This document shows, in pieces, positions 1 to 12,111 of a stretch of DNA of 64,000 bases. The stretch spans positions 45,276,943 through 45,340,942 of the forward strand of contig OZ024730.1 in the NCBI GenBank assembly GCA_964016875.1. Direction: 5' to 3'. Origin of the DNA: Fallopia convolvulus (lineage: Eukaryota; Streptophyta; Magnoliopsida; Caryophyllales; Polygonaceae). Within the stretch, counting starts at the first letter, position 1. The number at the start of each line of letters is the position of its first letter. The position numbers were made by a program, and so were the translations under genes. The notes beneath the pieces were generated by a model that worked only from the letters and a program-made list of their open reading frames with translations, had not been told where the DNA came from and did not search any database.

Positions 1-2391
1 CACCTGACTATGCATCAAAAAGGACACGGATCAAAATCAAAGAACTTGTTGTCCGACCGTCGTCTCCTATATCGACCATTAGAGCCATGTATTTAATCTC
101 TTTTCATGTCTCTACCAACATTAAATGGTGGAAGATTGTTGCAACATTTTAAGCCTAAATCCTTATTTTCTGTGATTAGCTTTTAAGCACCAAACCCGGT
201 TTATCCGGTTCACTTAGTTCCTTTAAATTCAACTCGGTTTGTCCCGGTTTAGGCTTCACCTTTGTTGTACATAAACTACTCGTTGGAACCATCCAGATTA
301 TCCAAAATCATATCAAAGTCTCCAAACCTCTAAATTCTCAATGAATTCAATGAATTCTTAATCACTCTTTCATTCACCGGTCGTTCTTTCTCTTTTATGT
401 TCGATCTCTGATCAAGAGTACCCAAATCCAGGCTATTGGTTAGCCTTATTTGGGATTATTGGTTCTCAAATTTTACGTATTGGTTTTCCGACATCAATGG
501 TATAAGAGTTGTCGAGCCTCCAACTTGTTTCAATGAGATCTACTATGGCGGATGATGAGCGACAATATGTTAGAGCTAGCAAGAGCTTCATAGAGATGCA
601 CAAAACAATCGGTCATATTTGCAAAATTTCATCATCAAACACTTCAACCTACCTCATATTCAGCTCATCGAGTGCTCAAACGGGTTTGTATCCATAGCAA
701 ATTTGTTTGATGGGGTTCCAATGATGTATTGAGCCAAGACCATGAGTCGTTTGTTGGGTCTCAGGTTATAAACAGCTCCCGGAATGCTCAAAGCCAAACG
801 CCCTAGAGGTGTTTGAAGAAATGCCTCATTCAACTAACATCAGTGAGATCGTGCGCATCGACGATTTGTTGAAGAATGATGGCAAGCCGACAATTGCAAG
901 GAAGGTACTCGATGAAAACCATGTTTGTGATATGCTGAAAAGTGATGAGATCGTGATTCAGGCTGAAGAAATGGTGCAAATTGAGTTGAAGTATGATACA
1001 AAAGTTGCAAAGGGGGCCTCAAGTTTGGATGCATACCAAACGCTCGATGAAATGTTTGAGCCATAAACTAATTTGAGGGCTTTAGGGGATGACATAAATG
1101 TTGCAAATGACTTGTCAAACTTGGTTTCCATTCAAGTGCTCGATGAAATGCCGAGAGTAGTGGCCATCCATGAAACGAAGACGTGTGATCAAATAGCAGA
1201 ACTAGTAGATAAGTTGTTGTTGTTGTTGTCCATGGCATCGGGTTAAGAGAAATTCGGTTCAAAGGCTTTGAAAGTATGTGATCTCAAGGCTGCTAACTGC
1301 TAAGGCATTATTAATTGTTAAGGAGCTCACTGATTTCATTATAGAGCTAATTAGGTTTCCCACGCAAGGGAAAATACAATGGATCATATGAGAGCAATAT
1401 CTTTTGATCTTAGAGGAGGAGCATTATTCTATGATGATAGTTTACTTGGCATTTATGAACTTGTTCCTCTAGAAAAGAATAGTAACTTGTGGTGTATTGA
1501 TGATGAAGCCAAGAAAATTTTTGTTGGATAGGAAATTGATTTGGTGATTGACTTGGTTTTTGTATATTCATTATCAATCCTACTATTGAGCTTAGGTGGA
1601 GATCATGATAACTTGACAGCTTTTGAAAATATTGAAAATGATAATGGGAGAAAATATGCTTTTGATACTGGAGGAGTATCTTTGCTCCTAATTGACTCAT
1701 TTGAATTGAACCTGTCATCAATGGAATGCGTGATTTCTTCTATTACTTGTTTGCTATCTGTAATGCATGATTTGTTGTCATTTTTTAGCCAATTCAGCAC
1801 CTGGTCAAGCTAAGGCAAATTATATGTTTTGGAAGTTGGTTTTAGGAAGCAAACCAGTTGTGACTGATTACTATACTAAAAGATTTGCCTGTTTTATATT
1901 AAGAAACATGCGGGTAACACAAGATACAACTGAGAGTGTGACTTTTATCCCAGAGGACAACTATTATATGTATTTACTGAGCTTTTCCTAAGATTTATGC
2001 CTTGGTAGTTTATGGAGAATGAAAATTGAGGTAAGCTGCATAGCCTCCGTTAAAGTTTCAATTTGTTACTCTTGTCTCTCAAGGCTTGAGAACAATTGCA
2101 AGATCTTACAAAATGTTGCTAAAATTGAGTAGAAAATTATTTTTATAGCATCAACCAGTTGTATCTATTTGGTTGATGCTCTAGTTCTGGTCATGCCTAG
2201 CTAAGTCTACAATTATTGATATTCTTTACAAGTTGTTGGTTTCTTGGAAATTATTCTAAGTAAAGCTTCAATTCTAAGGTTGTTAGCTGATTTCATAAGG
2301 ATGACCCTAGTTATTCATGAAATGCATTCTAGAATTAGTATTAAAATGAAGAAAGGAACCGACATACACATGAAGAGGTTGCTTAGTGATG

Positions 2392-2440
<49 letters not shown>

Positions 2441-3230
2441 CAAGCTGTTTTACTTGAAGTTGGGATGATGCAAGTGTGTGATAACGTTTTCCCTTCTGCA
2501 CATTCTTATCCATGTGTTGGTGAAATTTCCCCAGGGAGAAATTTAGCTAGTGAGTTTGATTGTGCGATGAGAAGCTCTAAGGGATATTTTCTATCTTCTA
2601 GCATTCAATTGAGATCACAAGAATGTCATTTTATTGAAATGGATCACATCTTAATTTATGTGTTGTCATCTTGGGGTTTGATTGGCATGATTTCAACAGG
2701 TTATTCATCCACTATAACTGGAGTTTTGAGGCTATGTTGTGAGTGGTCATGTGAGCTCCTTCCTTTGAACCTCATGAACAAGAAGATTGTACCATGTGGG
2801 CAGGAGCTAGAAGTAACATCTTGTAAAATCGAAGAGCTCTTTTGTTATGGATAAGTTGATGCAGAAGTTTTTTATTCAAAAGTAGGCATTTCACTAATCT
2901 TTGTTTTTGACCCAAGTGGAAAATATTTCAGACCCATCGTAGGTCAAGTTCAAACGCACACTACACTCGAAGTGTCAAGTTTAACTTAGTTCCAGCTTTT
3001 GAACATGTCATAGGAAGGTTGCAAGAGAATCAAATAAGCTTTTATTTGATCTCAAGTGCAACTACTGGATAAGGGTTATAGTTACTGTAGGGGCATTTGG
3101 CTTGATGAAGGTAATCATCGTAATACTTACTTTCGATTCTGGTGGCAAAGGCTTAAGGTTCTCTGGTACAGCTCAACACGTAACATCACTAGCCACTTGG
3201 AAGTCCATGAAGCTCATATTGTTATATTGT
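1..3230 (+). other. Degenerate region with an LTR end and primer-binding-like site; no intact gene
   Basis: No convincing gene is visible; the open frames here are short and unrelated to families I recognise. At 498-510 there is a sequence close to the usual initiator-Met primer-binding site (TGGTATCAGAGC), read here as TGGTATAAGAGTT. It directly follows an ACATCA that could end an LTR, which may begin near 138 (TGTTGCAACA). This suggests the left end of an old plus-strand LTR element whose body has decayed. Short repeats of CTCGATGAAA occur at about 908, 1043 and 1141. No reverse transcriptase or integrase motif could be read. Confidence 0.3.
2395..2436. repeat. (AT)21 microsatellite
   Basis: Uninterrupted AT dinucleotide run of about 42 bases. 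It creates the artificial IYIYIY strings in the frames that cross it. Confidence 0.95.
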
Positions 3231-3232
3231 CA

Positions 3233-5760
3233 TGTTAAAATTAACACCCCTATTTTTCAACAATGGGTATTACCGCCAGTGACCTTGGATATTACCATCC
3301 TAAGTCACCCAAGGTTGTTAAAGTAATGAAATTCAAATAAAATGGCGGAAATTAAAAGATAATACATAAATATCAAAGGTGCTCAAGCATGAGACTTCAA
3401 TTATTGTTATTACAACTTCAAGGTTCAAAAGAGGTATAATATGATAAAGTCAAACATCGAAAATAAAAGTTATGCTTCTTGAAACGCCACGTGGGACCCA
3501 AAATGTAAGTGAAATGCTTGAAAAATGTCTTTGACCTTCCTTCCTTTAAATCCTTGACCTTCTTTTTCAAACTTTTGGTGGAAGCTTCCTAGAGCCTGGT
3601 ATTTTCGCAAAAGGTGAGAAATACCAGGTAAAAAAATTCAGAAACAAATGGAAACAAATGGAATTAGTCTAAAGAGACTAAACAAGTTAGAAAGAAAATT
3701 CTCAAGGTAGGTTGGTAATATCATATTTTTATCAATAAGATAATGTAGAAGGTTTATTTGAAATTAACAACATCTTTTGTGGAGTTTATAAGAACGAAAA
3801 CTAGTTCATCTCGAAGAAAGATAAACTATTTTACGAGAAGAAGGATATTACGAGATTGTAGTTCCTTTTTAGAGTATAAGTATTGTTGAGAACGTTTTAT
3901 TACACATCAAGTTTATAAAAGCCTCTCATATCCTTATCGGACCTCAACCAACCTCATCATATTCGGAGCTCTAGATCGGGGAGGTGGCCCGAAGGCGCTT
4001 AAGCACCAAGCCCACCCAGACAAGCCCGAATAAGCATTCAGTTTGGAAAGACGATCATCGAAATTCGAGAGTCGGGATGGTCTTCCAAATTGTACTAATC
4101 CAACCCGGTTCATTTTAATTAACGTGCACTAGCACTTATCTTTATTACCTATCAAAACATTTGTTATCATTTACGATTTTAAGGGGGGTGGAGGCTATGA
4201 AAGAGCGGGATCCACAAATGGAACGGAGTTCCGACACCTATCTAGGTGTAACATCCCTCAAAGGAATAGGAGCGGATTAAGATCATGATCCTTAACTCGC
4301 GGGAAGAGAGGGCGTAAAGTCGTACCACTCAACATGTTATAGAGAGATGTTTGAGGCCAAACCCGCATCCCTAATTCTATCTTAAATCCATAACAAATCT
4401 CGATAAGAGATTGAAACAAGTAAGGCCACAACAAACGGACCTAAGTTCACTTTTAGTATACGAATAATAATAACGATAATAAAATGTTGTTATGTTTAGC
4501 AATCGATATATCCTATGTTCATTTATACAAGCAAACAAGTTTGTTCCCAACATAAAGAAGATAACAAAATCAAGATATCGAAAAGGTTTCAAGGAGAATA
4601 TTCACTGGCTTTGAATTTCACTTGATCTTTAACGAAAGCTCGGAAATTAAGGCGACCTAGAAATCTCGATAGCTTCACCTAGAAATCCGAGATAATATAA
4701 AGAAATGAATGATAATAAAATCCTTGTTTCATCTCTTATCATAACCTTATCTTATTTCCTTTTCCTAAGAGTAAGGACATTAAATCTAAATTATTTATTT
4801 AATAATTCAGCTTGGAGAAACTCAATAATAATATTCCTTTATTATTATTTTAAAGTGAGGTCTTGAACATTTTATAAAAATTATAAAGTGACTAGATGAG
4901 CATGCAAATGAATTTATTTCCATAAATTCCTTTTTATTAGCCCACTTGTAATATTTATTCAATTAATTTAAATAAATTTTATATATATAAATTATTTTAT
5001 AAAAGATATTTAATTAGAAATACGAGTCGGGAATTTATACCGAGAGATAACGAGACGGAATGCGCTCGGAAATAAAAAGGGCGAGATTGGGCCTTTCTTC
5101 CTCCTTAATCATAGAACAAAATTCTGATGGTTAAAAATGAACATATGGGCCTAATTTTTCAGCCCAAAATTAGTCTAAAATTAGTCCAAAAGAAATCAAG
5201 CCCAACCTCTTTCTCCTTTCTTCCTTCTTCTTTCTACGCTTCAAGGAACCTGAGAACACCAGGACAACGATGGACGAGGCTGGGGCGGAGGAGGGCGGAC
5301 GATAGAGGACTTCGGCGGTGAGCGGAGGCGTTCGCGGTGGTCGGTCAGCGATCCGGCAGGGGAGCTGCGTGTCCGGTGGTGAAAGGAGAAGGGAAAGAAA
5401 TTTTTTGGAAATTTATGAAAATAAAAAAAAATCAGATTTATGGGGGAATTCCAAATCTGAAAATTGGCTTGTGAATTGGACGAAATTGAAGAGGAGAAAG
5501 AGAGGAAATTATTGGTGTGATCTTCCTCTTGCCTCTACCTTTTTTGCAGTGGGAGGTGAGGGTTTTCTCAATCCTCCACCATGGAAATGGACCTCTCTTG
5601 AAAGAGGAGGCCGGTCTTGCTCCATTGGTTGCATGGATTGCTACCTTGTAAGGGAAGAGAGGTGGTGATGCTTGGTGATTATTGGAGGAGAAAGGAGGTG
5701 GATTGGTGATTATTGGATGTACGTCAAATCAAAATAAAAAGGTTTACTTAAATGATAAGA
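3233..5760. mobile_element. Probable old solo LTR or LTR fragment
   Basis: The segment opens with TGTTAAAATTAACACCCC followed by GGTATTACCGCCAGTGACC. It closely resembles the opening of the well-delimited solo LTR at 16856 (TGTAACACCCCC, then GGTATTACCGCCAGTAACC), and CACCCAAGG follows in both. A G-rich part at 5270-5650 lies where the other copy has its GC-rich part. The right end and a target duplication could not be fixed, so 5760 is approximate. The open frame at 5318-5668 is read as non-coding LTR sequence. Confidence 0.4.
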
Positions 5761-5859
5761 AGTACTTGGTAGCATAGTGGGAAGGGAGGAGTGTTAGGTG
5801 TGGATAGTGCAAGAGGTTAGGGGCTTCTAGCACTTTCAATATTTCTTTTTCTATTAAAA

Positions 5860-6368
5860 CTAGTTGAATCCCCATGATATTCATTATTCACGGGATAATT
5901 TTACTAATGGTTATACAATATTATGATATTAAAATAAAATTTAAAATATTTGTGATAATATCGTAATAAAATTATATAATATAAAAAAAAAATTAAAATT
6001 TTGCCCTATATTTTATCAAGATATAGATACAAAATTATATACTTGAAGCCCAAGTCTTGTTAAAAGATAAAAAGTTATTATAAATATAATTAATATAAAA
6101 ATATTAGATCAAGTTATTATCAACATATAGATAAAATAATTATATACTTGGGTCCCAAATCTTGTTACAAGATTCAAAAAAATATGCATAAAAAATATCA
6201 ACATATAGATCAAGTTATTATATTATAAAAAATTGAATATATAGAAAGAATGATACAAGTAATTATAATATTTACTATTAAAAATTTAAAATTATTTTAT
6301 TGAAAGAATTCCACATGGCACAATTTTTTCAATAGACATGGTTTCTGCTTTATAATGTATTAGATAGA
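5860..6368 (-). mobile_element. Small non-autonomous Helitron
   Basis: Read on the minus strand, it starts TCTATCTAATACATTATAAAGC after an A. It ends with an imperfect hairpin (CCCGTGAA ... ATCATGGGG) followed by ATTCAACTAG and then T. TC at the 5' end, a hairpin plus CTAG at the 3' end, and insertion between A and T are standard Helitron features. The 509-bp body is AT-rich with no coding capacity. Confidence 0.75.
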
Positions 6369-7131
6369 TTTTTAAGTTAACGGAAAATAAATTATCGTTT
6401 ATATTAAATTAAAAACAAATTTTTATTCTCTACCAAGTTAAACTTTATTCAGGATTATTATTATTATTATTACGAAAAATCATAATAAAGAATAACTTGT
6501 TATTTTAAAGAAATATTTAAATTATTTAAAATTACCATTTCTTTTTATTAGAAATCGCAACTATTACAATTCAGCACTTGGAAGTAACTACATTGAACAA
6601 ACAATACAAATTTAATGTCTTAGTTTTCTCTTGACCTGAGAGGAGCAGAAAACAAGCATGCAACAAAGAGAAGAAGATTAAAAAAGATCTCATTGTTTCT
6701 ATTCTTTAAGAAAATTTTGTGGCTTGTTCTTCTCTCCTGGCAAAAATCTGGGTTTATTGTTTATACTATTTTTTGTAGTACTTACCTTACCAACATCACT
6801 AAAATCATACAAAGAGGAGGACATCTTTGAGGTTATAGAAGAATATGCTAATTATTTCCAACCTTTTTTCAATTGGAGTTGAGTTTGCCACAACATGTAT
6901 AAGACTTTTGGCTAGGGTAGCAATTAGGTGATTTGTTTTGACAATATGAGCATTTTGTTAGCTAGGTACATGCTATTTTGCTCTTCATTTATATATAGTT
7001 AAAGGACATAAGATTAATGTTGAAACTCTTTACAAAAAAACATTTGCTCATATATGTATATTGGATACTTTGTTATTGTTGCATTCTATGAATTAATATA
7101 CAATTGTACATCATGAATTAAAATATTGGTT
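6369..7131. other. AT-rich intergenic stretch, nothing recognised
   Basis: No long open frame, no terminal repeats and no recognisable exon were found on either strand. Confidence 0.5.
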
Positions 7132-8043
7132 ACTTTTTTTCGCCAATGGTAAACTCTATAGAATAAGAGAGAGAGTGATAACCAAGTCAAAGCCAAAAAG
7201 CCAAGACTGTAAAATACAACTCAAAATTGTCTCAAGCAGAGACCTAACATCTCCAAAACCTCGGCAAGGTCCCAAAGTCTACATATCCTAATGCAAAGCA
7301 CTCCTTGTATCTTGGGACTTATCAAGCCATAAAACGCAGCGCACAATCTCTAATGCGTCCTCATGTGTTAGTAGCACTAAAAGAAGACCGTGGGGATCAG
7401 ACAAACACACCTAAAAGAAGACAAAACAAGTAAAACTCAAGACCGAGACTAGCAACTCCAAAACCCAACATTGCCTTTGGAAGTATATCCAAAATCAAGG
7501 AGCTCTCCATACTTACTAAAGGCTAGCATGCAAATATGAAGGTCACATCCCATTCTGTCTCATAGTGTTGTAGTAGCAGTAGACAACACTCAATACAAAT
7601 GAGATGAGGGGTTGCAACAAAAGTCCTAAAAACCAAGAGAAAACCCCAAAAAACAAGCCCACAACCCTGATTTAACAACTAAAAAGAGCATAAAACCACA
7701 AAGATTAAAGCTGAAGTTTACATCTGATTGCATTACTTCTTCTCCCTTTTAAATTCATCTTTACTATAATCCTCATCTTGCAATCTTCAATGACCAGTCG
7801 AGCTACAACATCAAGATGAGGAGAGATGTTCTTAAAGATTTCCTCATTTCTCATCTTCAAAGTATAATATATAATACTAGTAAGAGCCAGTAACTTGCTC
7901 TGAAAGATGTTGTTCTTTCTAGCCGCAATAGAAGAAAACCATCTCCACCAATCCTACAGACTAGGAAATCTGACAAATACTCCAACCCATTCCCAAACTT
8001 TGTTATCCATGCTACTAACCACAGGACATTAGATGCATATCCT
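7132..8043 (-). pseudogene. 3' part of degenerate LINE (split by LTR element)
   Basis: Minus-strand remnant of a non-LTR retrotransposon. It continues the zinc-binding reverse-transcriptase tail domain that begins at 13656. Across the split the frame reads CALCASDDEKD, then MHLMSCG, the C-x2-C...H-x4-C pattern of the zf-RVT domain at the end of plant LINE ORF2. Downstream, readable frames with several stops continue to about 7700, and a short T-run at 7132-7140 (poly(A) on the minus strand) may mark the 3' end. In-frame stops show it is dead. Confidence 0.65.
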
Positions 8044-9583
8044 TGACGAGCACTTTTACGTCGTTATAAAAGCACTGTCAAAGAAATACCTAACTTCCTA
8101 ACCTAAGTATAGTGGAAGCAAGGGTCGAACCCACAAGGACTCAGATTATTCGTATTTATTTAATATTACTAAGCAGAAAAGGGGGGTTTTATGGTTGTAA
8201 ACTAAAATCTAAGTAATTAAACTAATTAATTTAAAGCAAGTAAAGTAAATTGAGATTCTAATATGGAGAAAAGCGCCCAACTAGTTTCGTATCCATTGCA
8301 TACATGAGTTTTGATCATCGATTTTCCTTATTTCAATTTCCCTGGACTAATCTATTGTGAATTTATGAATTCAAGCTTATTGTGGTTGTTAATATACACC
8401 GTCTTTAACAACCTTTTAATCAATTAACCTAGAAAACCTTCTATGTCAAGTTGATCATGCAATTAAGTTCAAAGCATTCAATAGAAACATATTCATGAAT
8501 TCCACCGTCTATTCATGAAGTCTTGTGATTAAATTCTCTGCCTTTGATTAACCTTAATATACACCGTCTTTAAGTTTAATCAAAGGATTCATCCATGAAT
8601 AATCAAATTCCACCGTCTATCTAATTATTCTAGTTGTAATTCAACCTAGAAGTAAAATAGGTGATCAAGCTATTATAATCCTAAGTGAATTTAATCAATT
8701 AAGCATGGAGAAATTCAATCTAGTCAAGGCAAACTAAAATAATTCAAATCTCACAAACAATCATGCATACAACTTCAACTAACTAGTTGGACATGGGAAA
8801 ATTAGCTAGAAATCGAAATTAAAGAGAAATCAAACTTACAAAAGTCCAATTGATCATCAATTGCAAAAACTAGGGTTTGTCTCCCACAAATCTCCAAATT
8901 GCATAAAACTCCAAAGGATAGCATAATCCCCATCCAAATAAAACCCTAAGGAAAGTATTTATATCAAGTCTAAAAATATCTAAAAGAAATAATAGAGTCG
9001 GCCCACAAGATCACCCGAAGCCCAAGTCAGCGTCGCACAAACGCGCCGGAGCGCGGTTTAGTACTCCCCAGAGCGCGGTCGCGCTCTCATTGGTTCTGCC
9101 CGCGCTCAGGCGACAGCAACTCTAGTGACACTTCAGAGGCTATTTTGACCCCCTTCGAGTTGGAATTTGGACTCGGAGTAAAAATATGAATTGTAGCCCA
9201 TTGAGTTAGCTTTCCAGTGATACCAAATTCAGCTTCATCCGAGCACTATAGCTCCCAAACCAAGCATTGCAAGATAAAGGTGTCAAAATAAGACTCCAAT
9301 GCATGACCCGAGTTTAAGCGTTTTTATCCCTCAAGCTCTTGGGCCTTAGCTCTTCCAATCTTCACTTGCACCACTTTAAGCCTCATCTTGATCCTCCACA
9401 ATCATCTAAGATCCATCCCGTCCATGCTTGTTTACCTAAAGATCTGCAAAACCGAACAAAACAAGCGCAAAACCCGAATTTCCTAGAAAACCTAAAAACC
9501 TAGAAACTAAGCTAAACTAAGCTAAAAGCATACAAATTAAACATAAATATGCATCCTAAACACTACCTAAATGCGAGCTATCA
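8044..9583 (-). repeat. 3' LTR of the element at 8044-13650
   Basis: 1,540-bp repeat, starting TGACGAGC and ending GCGAGCTATCA on the plus strand. It is the 3' LTR because the primer-binding site lies at the other LTR. A GC-rich palindromic patch at about 9035-9115 contains repeated GAGCGCGG / CCGCGCTC words and stands out from the AT-rich remainder. Confidence 0.95.
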
Positions 9584-9600
9584 AATTCCCCCATGCTTGA
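9584..9600 (-). other. Polypurine tract
   Basis: On the minus strand this reads GCATGGGGGAATT, immediately before the TGATAGC that begins the 3' LTR. This is the expected position and composition of a plus-strand DNA primer. Confidence 0.75.
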
Positions 9601-11212
9601 ACCTTGCTTGTCCTCAAGCAAGACATAAATCCAAAACACACCACAGAAATGCAATCATACATCCATCTCAAGTCAAACAAGCAATTCACATATAATCAAA
9701 ACCCGACCAAGACTTCTTAGCATGCATTATAACAAGCAAAAAGTAAAGACCATTCATCCATTCTAGACCTCACCAAGGTAAATGTGTTTGCACTCAAACT
9801 CTCAAGTATTTAAGGACGTGTCTTACTCAAAAATCAACCATGAAAACTAGACCACCATAAGCTTGCATCAGCGTACTAAATCTCCACCGTTGGGGATCAA
9901 ACACATAACAAAAATCATGAGGTCTTTTTAAGGCTTGTAATGAGGCCAAGGTAAAGAGAAATTTGGAAGGGATAACGTTTGGCATGTGGTGCTAAATCCG
10001 GGATAAAGAACTAATCCTAACCCAAAATTCAATACACTTCTTCTTACAACACTTCCCAACTTCTTTTACCAACTCCATTAACACTTTCAAGCTTTTTGTT
10101 TCTTTTTTTTTCTTTTGTCTCTTCTTCAACTCTTGCTTTGTTGTTATGAAGACTACTAACAATTGTATTCAACTTTTTCTTTGCTCTGCAACAAACTTTC
10201 ATCTTCATTATTTTTTCACTTTAAGAGTTTTATTTCCTCTTTTCCTCCTTTTATTCTAACTCCCTCATACTTATACATAACTCACACAAAACAAAAACAC
10301 AGCCTAAAGTCCTAAATCCCGAATCCTGGGTCAAGCTTATTAGGCTAGGAATATTTTGTGGAGCTAATAAAAATAGGCTTAAAGCTCAAAATAATAGGGG
10401 TGTCAAGAACATGGATCTTGTAAGGTAGGAAGGGAAATAATAGGCTTATAAGAAACATTACCTCAATCATTTTAATGTCATGCATTCAATCATATAAAGC
10501 AGTCTTGACAAAGAGTCATAACGCAAGTTCTAGAGCTAGATAATCATGGTGATACACTCAAGAAATATAGAGAACAAATATATCATGAAAGGCCAAAAAT
10601 ATCTCACAAGGCTAATTGTTGTCTAGAACTTCAGAATAAATCAAATATTCAAGCTAAATACATGCTTCATCCTATAATCAAGGTAATTAATCAATGATCA
10701 TGCTTATATCATATCAACTTCAACATATCATGCAAATCATGGGTTCGGACTTATACTCAACTTAGAAGCACAAGAGGAAACAAACAATGGGGAAATAAGA
10801 ACCTAAATGCAGTATTTTTGTATTTTTTTTCAAATTTTTCTGATTTTTTCATTTTTTTAAGCAATGCATGCAAAAATTTTAAATATGACCTAATCTAATG
10901 CAACTATATGCAATGAAAAAGTAATTCCCTTCCACCATGCTTAAAACATACTTTGTCCCTAAAGTATAGTAAAAAGAAAAGGAAAGAGAAAAACTCACAA
11001 AGAAACTAGCTATCCGGGTAATGCGGCGGGAAATCCGACGGTGGTGGTGAAGGCTTCTTCGGGTTATCAATCTTCAGACCTAGAATATCTAACACACACA
11101 CTAAACTACCTAAAAAGCAAAAGATTATAACTGAAAAACAAAACTACTATAAACCTTGGGTTGCCTCCCAAGAAGCGCTTGCTTAACGTCATTAGCTTGA
11201 CTCTTAGCATGA

Positions 11213-12001
11213 TTAGACAAGATTAGACATTGTCAATGCCCTTAGCAACCTGTCAAACCCCTGTGCATACATCTCAGAAAAGCATAAGTAACACAATGAT
11301 AAATTAAAGATGCATAATATAACTTTCAAAGACCGTTTTAATTTATCAAACGTGTGTGCCCAATTTTCATGAGATGGCATATGCTCAAAAAAATTCAACA
11401 CAGGTAATGATGTCATTAAATACTTACAGTATGGGTCAAAGTACTTGTCACCATCACCACTTTCCTCTAAGATGAATTGTGAGTATTCTCTAGTACCAAC
11501 CTTAAACTCACTTGGTACTATAGGCTTCTCCATGTCAAAAGGGATTAAACTTGGCTCCTTGGTGCTCTCTTCATGTTGAATTACAGGAACAAAATCATAT
11601 TGGACATTAAAGTCATCCTCATAACCAAACTCAACTCTAGCGGATTCCTCCTCAACTTGCACTTGGGTGTCTAACTCAAGGGCATTTGATTCCAATGCAA
11701 CCTCTCCCATCATTGGATAGGGAATTGGTGGAGATAATTCGACTAGCATACATTGATAGCTCAAGTAGCAAAAGAAATCCCAACACTTTTCTGGTTCCAT
11801 ACACCAAAGCCTATCATTGCTCATGTACTCTGCAAGCCCTCGAGTCTGAGAATTCAAACCGTCTAGGATGCATTCACATAATTCTCTCTCACATGGATAA
11901 TAACCCAGCAAAGTACCATATTCATGAATCTTTTGTTGTACTCTAGCAAAATACTCATGAAAATATTCATCCTGTAGTTGTTTACATACAAACATAGCCA
12001 T
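11213..12001 (-). CDS. Gag-like protein of non-autonomous LTR element
   Basis: A 262-residue open frame, the only long one in the element, begins about 90 bp inside the primer-binding site, where gag is expected. Residues about 1-90 (DEYFHEYFARVQ, then CERELCECILDGLNSQTR) follow the loose pattern of the plant retrotransposon gag domain, in which a helix with YF.R is followed by a CP/CE...GL...TR segment. The C-terminal half is acidic and unrecognised. There is no zinc knuckle, protease or polymerase. By family it would form the particle that packages the element RNA; that is inference from position and weak motif similarity. The frame is intact, which fits the young age of the element. Confidence 0.6.
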   Translation of the reverse strand: MAMFVCKQLQDEYFHEYFARVQQKIHEYGTLLGYYPCERELCECILDGLNSQTRGLAEYMSNDRLWCMEPEKCWDFFCYLSYQCMLVELSPPIPYPMMGEVALESNALELDTQVQVEEESARVEFGYEDDFNVQYDFVPVIQHEESTKEPSLIPFDMEKPIVPSEFKVGTREYSQFILEESGDGDKYFDPYCKYLMTSLPVLNFFEHMPSHENWAHTFDKLKRSLKVILCIFNLSLCYLCFSEMYAQGFDRLLRALTMSNLV

Positions 12002-12089
12002 GGATCAGTAGCACGGGTGTTATGAACCGTAAGATAGGTTCACAACACCAAAAATAGTAATACTAAATAAACACAAATAAATAGCTGAG

Positions 12090-12107
12090 TCCCCGGCAAC
12101 GGCGCCA
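12090..12107 (-). other. Primer-binding site, complementary to tRNA-Asp 3' end
   Basis: The minus strand reads TGGCGCCGTTGCCGGGGA, the exact complement of the 3' end of plant tRNA-Asp(GUC) including CCA, as I recall that tRNA. It lies 4 bp inside the 5' LTR. This primer choice is common in Tat/Athila-like gypsy elements. Confidence 0.85.
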
Positions 12108-12111
12108 AATT

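Noticed and set aside
2244..2513. Frames with IYIYIYIY strings
   Set aside because: Translation of the (AT)n microsatellite.
5318..5668. 116-codon plus-strand open frame
   Set aside because: Sits in an LTR-like GC-richer block; composition is low-complexity and no family match is apparent.
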